From Alteriqipengyuania halimionae (lineage in GTDB: Bacteria > Pseudomonadota > Alphaproteobacteria > Sphingomonadales > Sphingomonadaceae), in NCBI RefSeq assembly GCF_009827575.1, contig NZ_WTYR01000001.1:1488001-1552000 (forward strand): a stretch of 64,000 bases of DNA. Reading direction: 5' to 3'. Within the stretch, counting starts at the first letter, position 1. Each line of letters opens with the position of its first letter. The position numbers and the translations under genes are program-made. Below the pieces are notes generated by a model. It worked only from the letters and a program-made list of their open reading frames with translations. It was not told the origin of the DNA and did not search any database. Positions 39,283 through 48,158 of this stretch are shown piece by piece.

Positions 39283-40557
39283 ATGGACGACGTTAAGCCC
39301 CGGCAATCCGATCCCTTCTGGTGGTGCGCGGCGATCGCGATGGCCTTTGCCGGGCTCGCGGCGATCCGGCTCGGAATCCCGACGCGGCCCTATTTCGACG
39401 AAGTGCATTACGTCCCCGCAGCGCGCACGCTCGAGTCGCTCACGCATCCGGTCAATGCCGAGCATCCGCTGCTGGCCAAGGCCTTGCTGGCGCTGGCGAT
39501 CGATGCGGTCGGCGATACGCCGGTGGCCTGGCGTATCCCGGCGCTGATCGCGGGGACGCTCGGCCTGTTCGCCTTCATGCGCATGCTGTGGTGGGCCACA
39601 TTCTCGCGCGCCGTGCCGCTGATCGGCGGGTTATTGCTGGCGACGAATTTCCTGTGGTTCGTTCATGCCCGCATCGCCATGCTCGACGGGCCGATGGCGG
39701 GATTCGCCATGCTTGCCGGATGGGCCTTCGTACGCGGACTGCGCGAACCGGCGCGCGCACGCTGGCAATTCGCGCTTGCCGGCGTGCTGATGGGCCTCGC
39801 GCTGGGCACCAAGTGGAGCATCGCCCCGCTACTCGTACTGCCGGGGCTCGCCTTCCTCTGGGCCAAGGCGCGCGACACGGGCACCGCTCTCGTCACCGCG
39901 CGCGAAGGCGGGTTGGTACCCGGCATGCGGCTTCCCGAAGCGGCGCTGTGGCTCGGCCTGCTGCCGCTGGTGGTCTATTGGCTGACGTTCGCCCCGGCGT
40001 TCTTCTATCTGCACGACGCGCTCGGCCCGCTCGATATCGTCGGCCAGCACGAGCGGATGTTCGCGCTGCAATCGAGCGTGGTGAAGGGGCACCCCTACCA
40101 GAGCGTGTGGTGGCAGTGGATCTTCAACCTGCGCGCGATCTGGTATCTCTACGAAGTGGTCGATGGCGCCCAGCGCGGCATCGTGCTGATCGGCAATCCG
40201 GCGACGATGGTGTTCGGTCTCGCCGCGCTGGTGTGGAGCGCATGGCGCTGGATCCGCTCGGGCGAGGCACTGTGGCTTGCGCCGCCGCTGGCATGGGTCG
40301 CGCTGATGGCGCTGTGGGCCCTGGCGGACAAGCCGGTGCAGTTCTTCTTTCACTACATGATGCCGATGACCGCGCTGATCGTGGCATTGGCGCTGGTGAC
40401 GGGCCGCTGGTGGGACGAAGGCCGGCGCTGGCCGGCCTGGGTCGTGGTGGGCGCGTCGATCGCGTTCTTCGCCTATTTCTTCCCCATCCTCACCGCCGCC
40501 CCGCTCCAGGACGATCAGGCTTTCCTGCACTGGGCCTGGTGGAGCGGGTGGCGGTAG
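39283..40557 (+). CDS. PMT/ArnT-type membrane glycosyltransferase
   Basis: 424-residue polytopic GT-C enzyme. The first periplasmic loop has FDEVHYVPAARTL (catalytic Asp) and NAEHPLLAKALLA, the classic protein O-mannosyltransferase (GT39) signature. Many hydrophobic helices follow. It transfers a sugar from a polyprenyl-phosphate donor to a protein or envelope acceptor. A donor-forming DPM1-like enzyme is encoded at 46974. Confidence 0.88.
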   Translation: MDDVKPRQSDPFWWCAAIAMAFAGLAAIRLGIPTRPYFDEVHYVPAARTLESLTHPVNAEHPLLAKALLALAIDAVGDTPVAWRIPALIAGTLGLFAFMRMLWWATFSRAVPLIGGLLLATNFLWFVHARIAMLDGPMAGFAMLAGWAFVRGLREPARARWQFALAGVLMGLALGTKWSIAPLLVLPGLAFLWAKARDTGTALVTAREGGLVPGMRLPEAALWLGLLPLVVYWLTFAPAFFYLHDALGPLDIVGQHERMFALQSSVVKGHPYQSVWWQWIFNLRAIWYLYEVVDGAQRGIVLIGNPATMVFGLAALVWSAWRWIRSGEALWLAPPLAWVALMALWALADKPVQFFFHYMMPMTALIVALALVTGRWWDEGRRWPAWVVVGASIAFFAYFFPILTAAPLQDDQAFLHWAWWSGWR

Positions 40558-40566
40558 GGGGTTTCC

Positions 40567-43479
40567 TCAACCCTCGGGCATGATCTCGATATGGATCGCC
40601 TCTTCGGGGCGGAGATATTCCCTGGCCAGCGCCTGCACGTCTTCCGCCGTCACCAGCGTGAAATCGGCGATCGCGCTGTCGAGCTGGCCGATCCGGCGCG
40701 GGTCGAACGTCGCGTCGTCGAGCTGCCACATGTAGAACGCCGCTCCGAGCGTTTCGGGGCGCAGCATCCGGCGCAGCGGGCTGGTCGCCTTGGCGAGTTC
40801 GTCCTCCCCCGGCCCGTTGGCGACGAGATCGGCGGCAATCGCGTCGACTTCCTCGAAAATCGCGGGCACGTCTTCGGGCTTGACCAGCGCGAGAGCCATC
40901 AGCCTTCCGCCATTGTCGATCGAGACCGGCCATTGCGAAATCATCTGCGGCGCGTAGCTCGCGCCCAGCCGCTGGCGCAGCGCCTCGAGCAGGCGATTGG
41001 AGAACAGCGTCGAGACCACTTCGAGCTGGCGCGCCTTGCGGTATTCGACGACCCCGCCCGAGGTCGGCCAGGCCACCACCGCCATCGCCTGGTCCGACGG
41101 ACCGCGATGGGTCACCTTGATCGGAGTGGATGTGGGTGCGGTTGCGGGAACGGTGGTCGGCGCGGTATCGGCGGGCAGCGGATCGCGCGGGGGGAGCGCG
41201 CCGAAACTGCGATTGAGCGCGGCGATCCCGGCCGCGCGGTTGAAATCGCCGAACACCTGCACCTCGACGGGACCGTGCTTCAGGATCTCGCCCCAGACGC
41301 GGGCGAATTCCTCGTCGGTGGTATTCTCGAAATCCTCGGCCGTCGCGGCGCGGAAGCGCGGATCGTTGTCGTGGAGCAGCAATTCGAGGTCGCGTTCGAG
41401 CACGCCCGGAGCGCTGGTCGCATAGCTGCGATAGCCCTGGATGCCCGCCGCCCGCGCGCGTTTCACCGGCCCTGCGTCCCATTCGGGATACACGAATTTC
41501 GAAGCGAACAGGTACAACTGGTCGGCAAGATCTTCGTTACGGGTCTCGGCGGAGAAGACGAAGCGCCCATCCTCGATCGTGAAATCGAAGCCGATCTTGC
41601 GTCCGTTGGTGAGGCGATCGAGCGCTTCATTGTCGAGCCCGGCATTGCCCGATGCCACCAGCGCGAGTTCGCCCATTCGCGCATAGGGTACCTCGTCGGC
41701 GGAGAAGGCGCGCTGGCCTGCGCCGAAGCGGACCTTCACGGTCAGGCGGCCGGGTTCGTTGTCCTTGGGCCAGATCAGCGCGCTGACGCCGTTGCCCCAG
41801 TCGAGCCTCTCGATCTGCTGGGCGCCGGTGGCGGTGATCTGCGCTTCGCGCGGGGTACCGATCGCGGGCAGTTCGTCGAAATCGACTTCGGCAGCGGCCA
41901 GGCGCGCGCCGGTATCGGGGGCGACTTCGCGGGTCAGCGCCCGGGTGAGCGCCACCGGATCGCCGACGCCGGGACGGTCGGACAGCAGCAGCGCGCGGCC
42001 GACCTTGCCCTTGAACAGTTCGCGGGTCGCGTCGTGGATTGCTTCGGGTGTAAAGCCGGGCAGCGCGCTCTGGTACAGTCGCAGCACCGCGCCGGGCGAG
42101 GTCGTGGTCTCGCGGATGTCGAGCGCACCGACGATGTCGTCGGCCACTTCGGACGAGTTGCGCAGACCGCGGCGGGCGAAATAGTCCTGGTAGGCGACGC
42201 CGAGTTCGGATGCCTCGCGGTCGATTTCCTCCTGCGTCGGCGGGTTCGCGATCGCATCGGCGATGATCCCGCGCACTTCGGCGAGCGCTTTTTCCCATTC
42301 GCCTTCGAGCGGGGCGATCGAGATCGTGGTCTGGTCGCTCGAGCGATAGGTGTCGTCCTGCCTGACTTCGGCATAGAGGTACGACCCGGCGCGGGCGCGC
42401 GCTTCCAGTCGGCGGTTGAGCACCGATTGCGCGATCGTGGTGCGCATCAGGCCGCGATTGTAGACCTTGGTATCGAGCACCGGGCGCCACGGCCGCAGGA
42501 TCGTCCAGCCGAGCGCGGGCGAGAGGTCGGGTTCGACCATCGTCGTCACCTGGCCGAGCGGTGGAAGGATACCGGGCGATGGCGCGGCATCGTCGGGCGC
42601 GACCGGATCGCCGAAATCGGGATCGGGCGCGGGATTGGCGGGCGCTTCCCAACCGCTGTAATTTTCCTCGATCAACCGCGCGACCTCGATCGGGTCGACC
42701 GCGCCTGCAACGACCAGCACCGTCTTGTCCGGGCGGTACCAGCGCTTGTGAAACGCGGCGACGCTATCGCCGGTCGCGCCCTGCAGCGTCTCGAGCGTGC
42801 CGATCGGCGCGCGTTCGCCGAGCCGCATCCCGGCATAGAAGGTTTCGCGCTGGGCATCGGCGACGCGGCGCTGGGCGCTGTCGCCATCGCGTTTCTCGGC
42901 CAGCACGATGGGGAATTCGTCGCGCACATTCTCATCCGACAGCACCGGTGCCTCGATCATGCCCGAGAGATAGCGCAGCGTGGCGCGGACATCCTCTTGC
43001 GACGCATCGGGCACGTCGATCTGGTAAACCGTCTGTGTAGGGCTGGTGGTCGCGTTGGCATCGATCCCGATCTGCGCGCCCATCGCCTGCCAGGTCGAGA
43101 ACGCCTCGTTCTTGCCCAGATACTTGCTCTCGCGAAACAGCAGATGCTCAAGCAGATGCGCGTAGCCCTGCTCGCTTTCCTCTTCGTACAGAGAGCCTGC
43201 ATCGACCACCGCGCGAAACGCGACCTGCCCGTCGGGCACGCCATTATAGCGCACCGCATAACGCAGCCCATTGGGCAGTTCGCCGAATACCCAGGCGCGT
43301 TCCTGCTCGAGGTCCGAGCCTTCGTAGAACCAGTTGTCCTGACCGAATTGGAGGCTTTGCGGATAGGCCGACTGGTCGTGCCGCGTCGCCGAAGCGTCCG
43401 CCTCCTGCGCGGCGGCAGGTGCGGCGATGGCGGAGATCAGGAGAGCGAATGCGGCGAAGGCGCGCGGGAATGAACTCAT
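40567..43479 (-). CDS. Periplasmic M16-family zinc protease
   Basis: 970 residues with a signal peptide (MSSFPRAFAAFALLISAIAAPAAAQ). The inverted zinc motif HLLEH is at 108-112; downstream DENVRDEFPIVLAEK supplies a candidate third ligand. The C-terminal half is a second, inactive M16 repeat, giving the four-domain pitrilysin/PqqL-like shape in one chain. It probably degrades peptides in the periplasm. Confidence 0.92.
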   Translation of the reverse strand: MSSFPRAFAAFALLISAIAAPAAAQEADASATRHDQSAYPQSLQFGQDNWFYEGSDLEQERAWVFGELPNGLRYAVRYNGVPDGQVAFRAVVDAGSLYEEESEQGYAHLLEHLLFRESKYLGKNEAFSTWQAMGAQIGIDANATTSPTQTVYQIDVPDASQEDVRATLRYLSGMIEAPVLSDENVRDEFPIVLAEKRDGDSAQRRVADAQRETFYAGMRLGERAPIGTLETLQGATGDSVAAFHKRWYRPDKTVLVVAGAVDPIEVARLIEENYSGWEAPANPAPDPDFGDPVAPDDAAPSPGILPPLGQVTTMVEPDLSPALGWTILRPWRPVLDTKVYNRGLMRTTIAQSVLNRRLEARARAGSYLYAEVRQDDTYRSSDQTTISIAPLEGEWEKALAEVRGIIADAIANPPTQEEIDREASELGVAYQDYFARRGLRNSSEVADDIVGALDIRETTTSPGAVLRLYQSALPGFTPEAIHDATRELFKGKVGRALLLSDRPGVGDPVALTRALTREVAPDTGARLAAAEVDFDELPAIGTPREAQITATGAQQIERLDWGNGVSALIWPKDNEPGRLTVKVRFGAGQRAFSADEVPYARMGELALVASGNAGLDNEALDRLTNGRKIGFDFTIEDGRFVFSAETRNEDLADQLYLFASKFVYPEWDAGPVKRARAAGIQGYRSYATSAPGVLERDLELLLHDNDPRFRAATAEDFENTTDEEFARVWGEILKHGPVEVQVFGDFNRAAGIAALNRSFGALPPRDPLPADTAPTTVPATAPTSTPIKVTHRGPSDQAMAVVAWPTSGGVVEYRKARQLEVVSTLFSNRLLEALRQRLGASYAPQMISQWPVSIDNGGRLMALALVKPEDVPAIFEEVDAIAADLVANGPGEDELAKATSPLRRMLRPETLGAAFYMWQLDDATFDPRRIGQLDSAIADFTLVTAEDVQALAREYLRPEEAIHIEIMPEG

Positions 43480-43552
43480 GCCGCCCGTCTATCGAGCGGC
43501 GCGATGAAGCGCGAGTGAATATGCGAGCCCGCTGCGCCCAAATGCACTCCGC

Positions 43553-44128
43553 CTAGCTTGCGGCGCGACACTCTTGGAACACGCGCGCCATTTCGGGGCG
43601 GCTCGGCAGGTAAAGTGTCGGCAGGCCCGGTACTTCTAGCGTGAAGCGTCCGCGCGAGAAGGAAATGCGATCGAACAACGGATCGACCGGCGGCAGGCTC
43701 GCCTCGTACATCAGCGGCCGCACCGGGCGCGCGGTGCGCGAATCGGTGGTCCGCTCGCCATCGGCCTGGAAGGTGCGGAAGGTCATCGGCAGGTCGGCCG
43801 TTCCCGAGCCTGCGCGGCGCACATCGATCCGGCGATCGCGGCAGCGCATCTCGACCAGCACATCGCCACCGGGCGTGCGGAATTCGGCATTGGCCGGACG
43901 GCCCGCTTCCTTGAGCGAATACCAGCTGCCCGCCGTCTGCGGGGCATCGCGCCAATCGTCGTAGGTCGGGCTGGGCGCCGGCGCAGGAGCCGGCGCGGGA
44001 GTCGAGACCGGCGGCGGTGGTGGCGGAGGCGGCGTCGGCTCTGGCGCGGCCTGCTGCTGACAGGCGGCGAGCGACAACACCGCGAGCGGCGCGAGGATCG
44101 TATAGCGGATCGGCTTGATGGACTTCAT
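43553..44128 (-). CDS. Proline-rich lipoprotein
   Basis: 191 residues from ATG 44128: MKSIKPIRYTILAPLAVLSLAAC, a lipoprotein signal with lipobox LAAC. A Pro/Ala linker (about residues 29-52) precedes a C-terminal beta-rich domain with ASWYS-type GSWYSLKEAG and RCRDRRIDVRRAG. No family name recognised. Divergent from tlyA with about 60 bases between starts. Confidence 0.8.
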   Translation of the reverse strand: MKSIKPIRYTILAPLAVLSLAACQQQAAPEPTPPPPPPPPVSTPAPAPAPAPSPTYDDWRDAPQTAGSWYSLKEAGRPANAEFRTPGGDVLVEMRCRDRRIDVRRAGSGTADLPMTFRTFQADGERTTDSRTARPVRPLMYEASLPPVDPLFDRISFSRGRFTLEVPGLPTLYLPSRPEMARVFQECRAAS

Positions 44129-44191
44129 CCATCCCGTATGGGAGGGGGATCGCCCACCCGCAAGCGTCCCGAAGCCGAAACGACAGCGAAA

Positions 44192-44992
44192 ATGGCCCAA
44201 CCGAAGAAATCCGCCGGGAAAATCCGCGTCGATCAGGCGCTTGTTGCGCGCGATCTCGCCGAAAGCCGCACCAGAGCGCAGGCGCTGGTGATGGCAGGCG
44301 TGGTCTTCTCAGGCGAGACCAAGCTCGAAAAGCCCGGCCAGCAGATCGCGGCCGACGCCCCGCTCGACGTGCGCGGGCGCGATCATCCCTGGGTCAGTCG
44401 CGGCGGGATCAAGCTGGCCGGCGCGCTCGAAGCGTTCGCCCTCGATCCGGCGGGCGCGGTGGCCATGGATATCGGATCCTCGACCGGGGGCTTTACCGAC
44501 GTGCTGCTGACTCATGGCGCGGTGCATGTGTTCGCGGTCGATAGCGGGACCAACCAGCTCGCCTGGAAATTGCGCTCGGACGAGCGCGTCACCGTGCTCG
44601 AACAGACCAATGCCCGTCACCTGACACCCGATCTGATCGACCGCGATTGCAACTGGCTGGTGTGCGATGCGAGCTTCATCGGGCTCGCCAAGGTGCTCGA
44701 ACGCCCGCTCTCGCTGGCAGCGACCGATGCGCGGGCTGTGGTGCTGGTGAAGCCGCAGTTCGAAGTCGAGCGCCATGAAGTCGGCAAAGGCGGGGTTGTC
44801 CGCGATGGCGCCCTGCACCGGCGCGTGTGCGATGAGGCTCGCGCCTGGTTCGAAAGCCAGGGCTGGACCGTCGACGGGATCGTGCCGAGCCCGATCACGG
44901 GCCCGGAAGGCAATGTCGAATTCCTCCTTGCCGCGCGGAGGGGGAACGTCGCGCCATGCCATGTCCCCGAGCCGGACACTGCACCCGCGTGA
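44192..44992 (+). CDS. tlyA: TlyA-family rRNA 2'-O-methyltransferase
   Basis: 266 residues. The N-terminal S4 RNA-binding domain (IRVDQALVARDLAESRTRAQALVMAGVV) is followed by an FtsJ-type methyltransferase domain: SAM site MDIGSSTGGFTDVLL, then VLVKPQFE and the conserved GPEGNVEFLL. It methylates cytidines in 16S and/or 23S rRNA; loss gives capreomycin resistance in mycobacteria. Met at 44192 was chosen because it directly precedes the S4 domain. Confidence 0.92.
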   Translation: MAQPKKSAGKIRVDQALVARDLAESRTRAQALVMAGVVFSGETKLEKPGQQIAADAPLDVRGRDHPWVSRGGIKLAGALEAFALDPAGAVAMDIGSSTGGFTDVLLTHGAVHVFAVDSGTNQLAWKLRSDERVTVLEQTNARHLTPDLIDRDCNWLVCDASFIGLAKVLERPLSLAATDARAVVLVKPQFEVERHEVGKGGVVRDGALHRRVCDEARAWFESQGWTVDGIVPSPITGPEGNVEFLLAARRGNVAPCHVPEPDTAPA

Positions 44993-45025
44993 TTTGCGCT
45001 TCGCCGCGCGTATGCTAGCGACCCC

Positions 45026-45052
45026 ATGAAACGACGCGGAGACATCGAGTGA
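45026..45052 (+). other. Eight-codon leader ORF overlapping the tspO start
   Basis: ATG AAA CGA CGC GGA GAC ATC GAG TGA (MKRRGDIE). Its stop overlaps the GTG start of tspO. This could allow translational coupling, but it may be chance: the GGAG inside it also serves as the tspO ribosome site. Confidence 0.3.
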
Positions 45053-45597
45053 ACCTGATCGCCTCGCCCGGCCAATTGCGCGCATCGCTGCTGCGCTGGA
45101 GCCTTTTCCTCGTGCCGCTCACTTTGTTGCTCGGCTTCCTGTCGGGGCAGATCGGCGATGCAGCGAGCCCGTGGTTCCAGAGCCTGACCAAACCGTCGCT
45201 TTTCCCGCCGCCTGCAACCTTCGGGATCGTGTGGTCGATCCTTTACGTGATGATCGGGTTCGCTGCTGCGGTGGTCGCTTCGGCGCGCGGCGCGCATGGG
45301 CGCGAAGTCGCGTTGATTGCGTGGGTCGTCCAACTCGCGCTCAACCTTGCGTGGAGCCCTCTGTTCTTCGGCGCCCACCGCATCGCCGAAGCGCTGTATC
45401 TGCTGATCGCGATCGATATCGCGGTGCTGGTAACGGTGGTGCTGTTCTGGCGGGTCCGCAAGCTCGCCGGGCTGTTGCTGGTTCCCTATCTCGCCTGGGT
45501 CCTGTTCGCGACCGTGCTGAACTTCCAGTTCCTGCAAGCGAACCCCGATGCGGCGAACAGGGATGTGTCCGGCGCGGTGCAGCGGGTGGAAATGTGA
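45049..45597 (+). CDS. tspO: TspO/MBR-family tryptophan-rich sensory protein
   Basis: 182 residues with five transmembrane helices; a porphyrin/heme-interacting membrane protein. Conserved segments are KPSLFPPPATFGIVWSILY, NLAWSPLFFG and LNFQFLQANP. In Rhodobacter it tunes photosynthesis gene expression; here the role is open. GTG start behind CGGAGA. Confidence 0.93.
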   Translation: MNLIASPGQLRASLLRWSLFLVPLTLLLGFLSGQIGDAASPWFQSLTKPSLFPPPATFGIVWSILYVMIGFAAAVVASARGAHGREVALIAWVVQLALNLAWSPLFFGAHRIAEALYLLIAIDIAVLVTVVLFWRVRKLAGLLLVPYLAWVLFATVLNFQFLQANPDAANRDVSGAVQRVEM

Positions 45598-45657
45598 GGA
45601 AGAGAGGCTGAACAAAACCCTCTAGACTTTCTGCCCTCCCCATCCCACATCGCTTCC

Positions 45658-45921
45658 ATGCAATCCGAGAACCCCATCATCGCCGATTTCGTGAAACTCG
45701 CCAACGCCGCGGCGGGCACTTTTGCGGGCATGACCCGCGAAGCACGGGACGGCGCGCGCGAGCGGTTGAAGGAATCGCTGGGCGGGCTCGATTTCGTCAG
45801 CCGCGAAGAGTTCGAGACGGTCAAGCAGATGGCCTCCAAGGCGCGCGAGCAGCAGGACATCCTCGAAGCGAAGATCGCTGCGCTCGAAGCCAAGATCGCC
45901 GGCAAAACCGACATCGGTTAA
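45658..45921 (+). CDS. ubiK: Ubiquinone biosynthesis accessory factor UbiK (BMFP family)
   Basis: 87 residues: N-terminal amphipathic helix (NPIIADFVKLANAAAGTFAGM) and C-terminal coiled coil (REEFETVKQMASKAREQQDILEAKIAALEAK). This is the YqiC/BMFP pattern required for efficient aerobic ubiquinone synthesis in E. coli and Salmonella. Confidence 0.9.
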   Translation: MQSENPIIADFVKLANAAAGTFAGMTREARDGARERLKESLGGLDFVSREEFETVKQMASKAREQQDILEAKIAALEAKIAGKTDIG

Positions 45922-45973
45922 TTGGGGAGCCGGGCAACCTTTCGCGCGTTTGATGCGCGAAGGAGTTGCTTCC

Positions 45974-46225
45974 ATGCTTACCCAGCTCAATCCATCGATA
46001 CCGCTGCACGTCCTCGGCAAGGGGGCGGGCCTTGCCTTTGCCGTGATCGATTACGGGCCCGAGCACAATCTGCTCTGGATCACCGCGATCGATGAAACCG
46101 GCGAAATCTGGTGCGCACCCAATCCGCAGGTCCGGATGCAGCAGAACTGGAGCATGGGGCGTGCGAAACCGCTCGCGGTGAAAGCCGACGAGGCCGAAAG
46201 GGCGATGTCGAGCAGCGCGGATTGA
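45974..46225 (+). CDS. Conserved small hypothetical protein
   Basis: 83 residues from ATG 45974, eight bases after AAGGAG. The sequence LHVLGKGAGLAFAVIDYGPEH / WITAIDETGEIWCAPNPQVRMQQNWSMGR suggests a small beta-rich domain with conserved Trp. No family name known. Lies between ubiK and recO on the same strand. Confidence 0.75.
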   Translation: MLTQLNPSIPLHVLGKGAGLAFAVIDYGPEHNLLWITAIDETGEIWCAPNPQVRMQQNWSMGRAKPLAVKADEAERAMSSSAD

Positions 46226-46327
46226 TGCGTCTTCGCCGTTCTCCATTCGCGCAGACACTCTGACTATTCGACAGCTTACAGATGCCGCTGGCTACGCAGC
46301 GGGGGCGCGGTGAGATAGGGCCGGAAC

Positions 46328-46933
46328 ATGCAATTGCGCGCGCCTGCCATTCTCGTCGCTTCACGCCCGCATGGCGAAACGGCGGCGATCGCGCGGTTGC
46401 TGACCGAAGAGCACGGCCTCGTCGCAGGCTATGTCGCCGGCGGGCGCGGGCGGCAGCTGCGGCCCGTGCTGATCCCCGGCAATATCGTCGCGCTCGATCT
46501 GCGTGCGCGTTCGGCGAGCCAATTGCCGTTTGCCAAGCTGGAGCTGGTAGAGAGCCGCGGGCCCTTGATTGGCGAGCCGCTGCCCGCCGCCGCAATCCAG
46601 TGGACATGCGCGCTGACCGCCGCCGCCCTGCCCGAGCGCCAGCCCTACCCCGCGATCTACGAAGCCTGCGAGGCCCTCCTCGCCGCGATCGCCGCTGCGC
46701 CGAGCGCGCGTGGCTGGGCGGGCGCACTCGCGGGATACGAGATGCTGGTGCTGCGCGAGCTGGGGTTCGGCGGCGCGGTTCAGCGACCCGATCCTGCAGA
46801 ATGGGCCGCCTTCCTCGACGCATTCGACCGGATCGAGGCGCCGTTGCGCGATTACCTGCTGGGCGAACGCCGCGAGGACCTGCTCTCTGCGCGGGGGCGA
46901 TTGCGTGGACGGTTGGCGCAGATTGGCGCTTAA
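46328..46933 (+). CDS. recO: DNA repair protein RecO
   Basis: 201 residues: N-terminal OB fold (APAILVASRPHGETAAIARLLTEEHGLVAGYVAGGRGR) and a short helical C-terminal part. It loads RecA in the RecFOR gap-repair route. It is shorter than E. coli RecO (about 240) and lacks the C-terminal zinc cysteines, as in several sphingomonad forms. Confidence 0.9.
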   Translation: MQLRAPAILVASRPHGETAAIARLLTEEHGLVAGYVAGGRGRQLRPVLIPGNIVALDLRARSASQLPFAKLELVESRGPLIGEPLPAAAIQWTCALTAAALPERQPYPAIYEACEALLAAIAAAPSARGWAGALAGYEMLVLRELGFGGAVQRPDPAEWAAFLDAFDRIEAPLRDYLLGERREDLLSARGRLRGRLAQIGA

Positions 46934-46973
46934 CACGCGACTCCGGCTCGGCTAATCGCTTGGCCGACACATC

Positions 46974-48110
46974 ATGGCGACCTCTACCGCATCTTCCGCG
47001 CTCACCCTCGCGATCGTCCTGCCGACGCTCAATGAGCGCGACAATCTCGCAGGTCTGGTCGCGCGGCTCGAAGGCGCGCTCGGCCCCGATGGCTGGGAAG
47101 CGATCTTCGTCGACGACAACTCGCCAGACGGCACCGCCGATGCGGCGCGCGACCTTGCGCTGAACGACCGCCGGGTGCGGGTGATCCAGAGGATCGGGCG
47201 GCGCGGCCTCGCCTCGGCTGCGATCGAGGGTATGCTTTCCACCGCCGCGCCCTACGTGGCGGTAATGGATGCCGACCACCAGCACGATCCGCGCCTGCTG
47301 CCGCAAATGCTCGCGTCGCTCGAAAGCGGCGAAGCCGAGGTCGCTGTGGCCTCCCGCTTCGTCGAGGGCGGGAGCGCCGAAGGCCTGTCGAGCGCGCGGC
47401 GCGAAACCGGATCGAAGCTCGCCAACGGGCTTGCGCGGCGGCTGACAGGGGTTGAGTTGAGCGATCCGATGTCGGGCTATTTCATGCTGCCCTCCAAGAC
47501 CCTCCGCGCGACGGCGGACAAGCTTTCGGGCATCGGATTCAAGATCCTGCTCGATATTCTTGCAACGGCAGACGAACCCTACCGCGTGCGCGAATTCCCG
47601 CTTCGGTTCGCCCAGCGCGCAAGCGGCGAAAGTAAGCTCGATCGCACCGTCGTGTTCGAATACCTCGTCGGTCTCTACGACCGCTGGCTGGGGCGCGTCA
47701 TCCCGACGCGTTTTGCGCTGTTCGGCACGATCGGCGCGGCGGGCGTGGTGGTTCACATGGCCATCCTCGCAGCGTTTCTCCACACCTTCGGCGGGACCTT
47801 TCACGGCCAGGTCGTGACCCCGTTCGATGTCGGCCAGACGGTTGCCGCTCTGGTGGCGATGACCTTCAACTTCGCGCTCAACAACGAGCTGACTTATGCC
47901 GACAAGCGCCTGCGCGGCACCGCTGCGCTGCTGGCCGGCTGGCTCAAATTCGGGCTGACCTGCTCGGTCGGCCTGCTAGCCAATATCGGCGTCGCCAGCG
48001 TGCTCGTGCGCTACGATATGAGCGCCTATCTCGCCGCTTTGGCGGGCATCGTGATCGGGTCGGTGTGGAATTTCGCCCTGTCGAGCCGGTTCGTGTGGGG
48101 CCGGTATTGA
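46974..48110 (+). CDS. Dolichol-phosphate-mannose-synthase-like glycosyltransferase fused to GtrA
   Basis: 378 residues. The GT2 domain (about 1-240) has AIVLPTLNERDNL, EAIFVDDNSPDGT and VMDADHQHDPRLLPQML (DxD-like). The C-terminal GtrA-like domain (about 245-378) has four helices, including FALFGTIGAAGVVVHMAIL and TFNFALNNELTYADKR. It makes a polyprenyl-phosphate sugar and may flip it. This could feed the PMT enzyme at 39283 (inference). Confidence 0.9.
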   Translation: MATSTASSALTLAIVLPTLNERDNLAGLVARLEGALGPDGWEAIFVDDNSPDGTADAARDLALNDRRVRVIQRIGRRGLASAAIEGMLSTAAPYVAVMDADHQHDPRLLPQMLASLESGEAEVAVASRFVEGGSAEGLSSARRETGSKLANGLARRLTGVELSDPMSGYFMLPSKTLRATADKLSGIGFKILLDILATADEPYRVREFPLRFAQRASGESKLDRTVVFEYLVGLYDRWLGRVIPTRFALFGTIGAAGVVVHMAILAAFLHTFGGTFHGQVVTPFDVGQTVAALVAMTFNFALNNELTYADKRLRGTAALLAGWLKFGLTCSVGLLANIGVASVLVRYDMSAYLAALAGIVIGSVWNFALSSRFVWGRY

Positions 48111-48158
48111 CGAGGAAACTGTGGCGCAGTGGCCATTTCCTCCCTATGTCCCGAAGCG

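Noticed and set aside
39321-40583. Second long frame overlapping the PMT glycosyltransferase in another phase
   Set aside because: Arg/Ala-rich shadow translation without helices; the PMT frame has FDEVHY and EHPLLAK motifs.
40591-43473. 960-codon open frame opposite the M16 protease
   Set aside because: It is almost exactly complementary to a protein with signal peptide and HLLEH motif; its translation is Arg/Gly/Asp-rich low-complexity.
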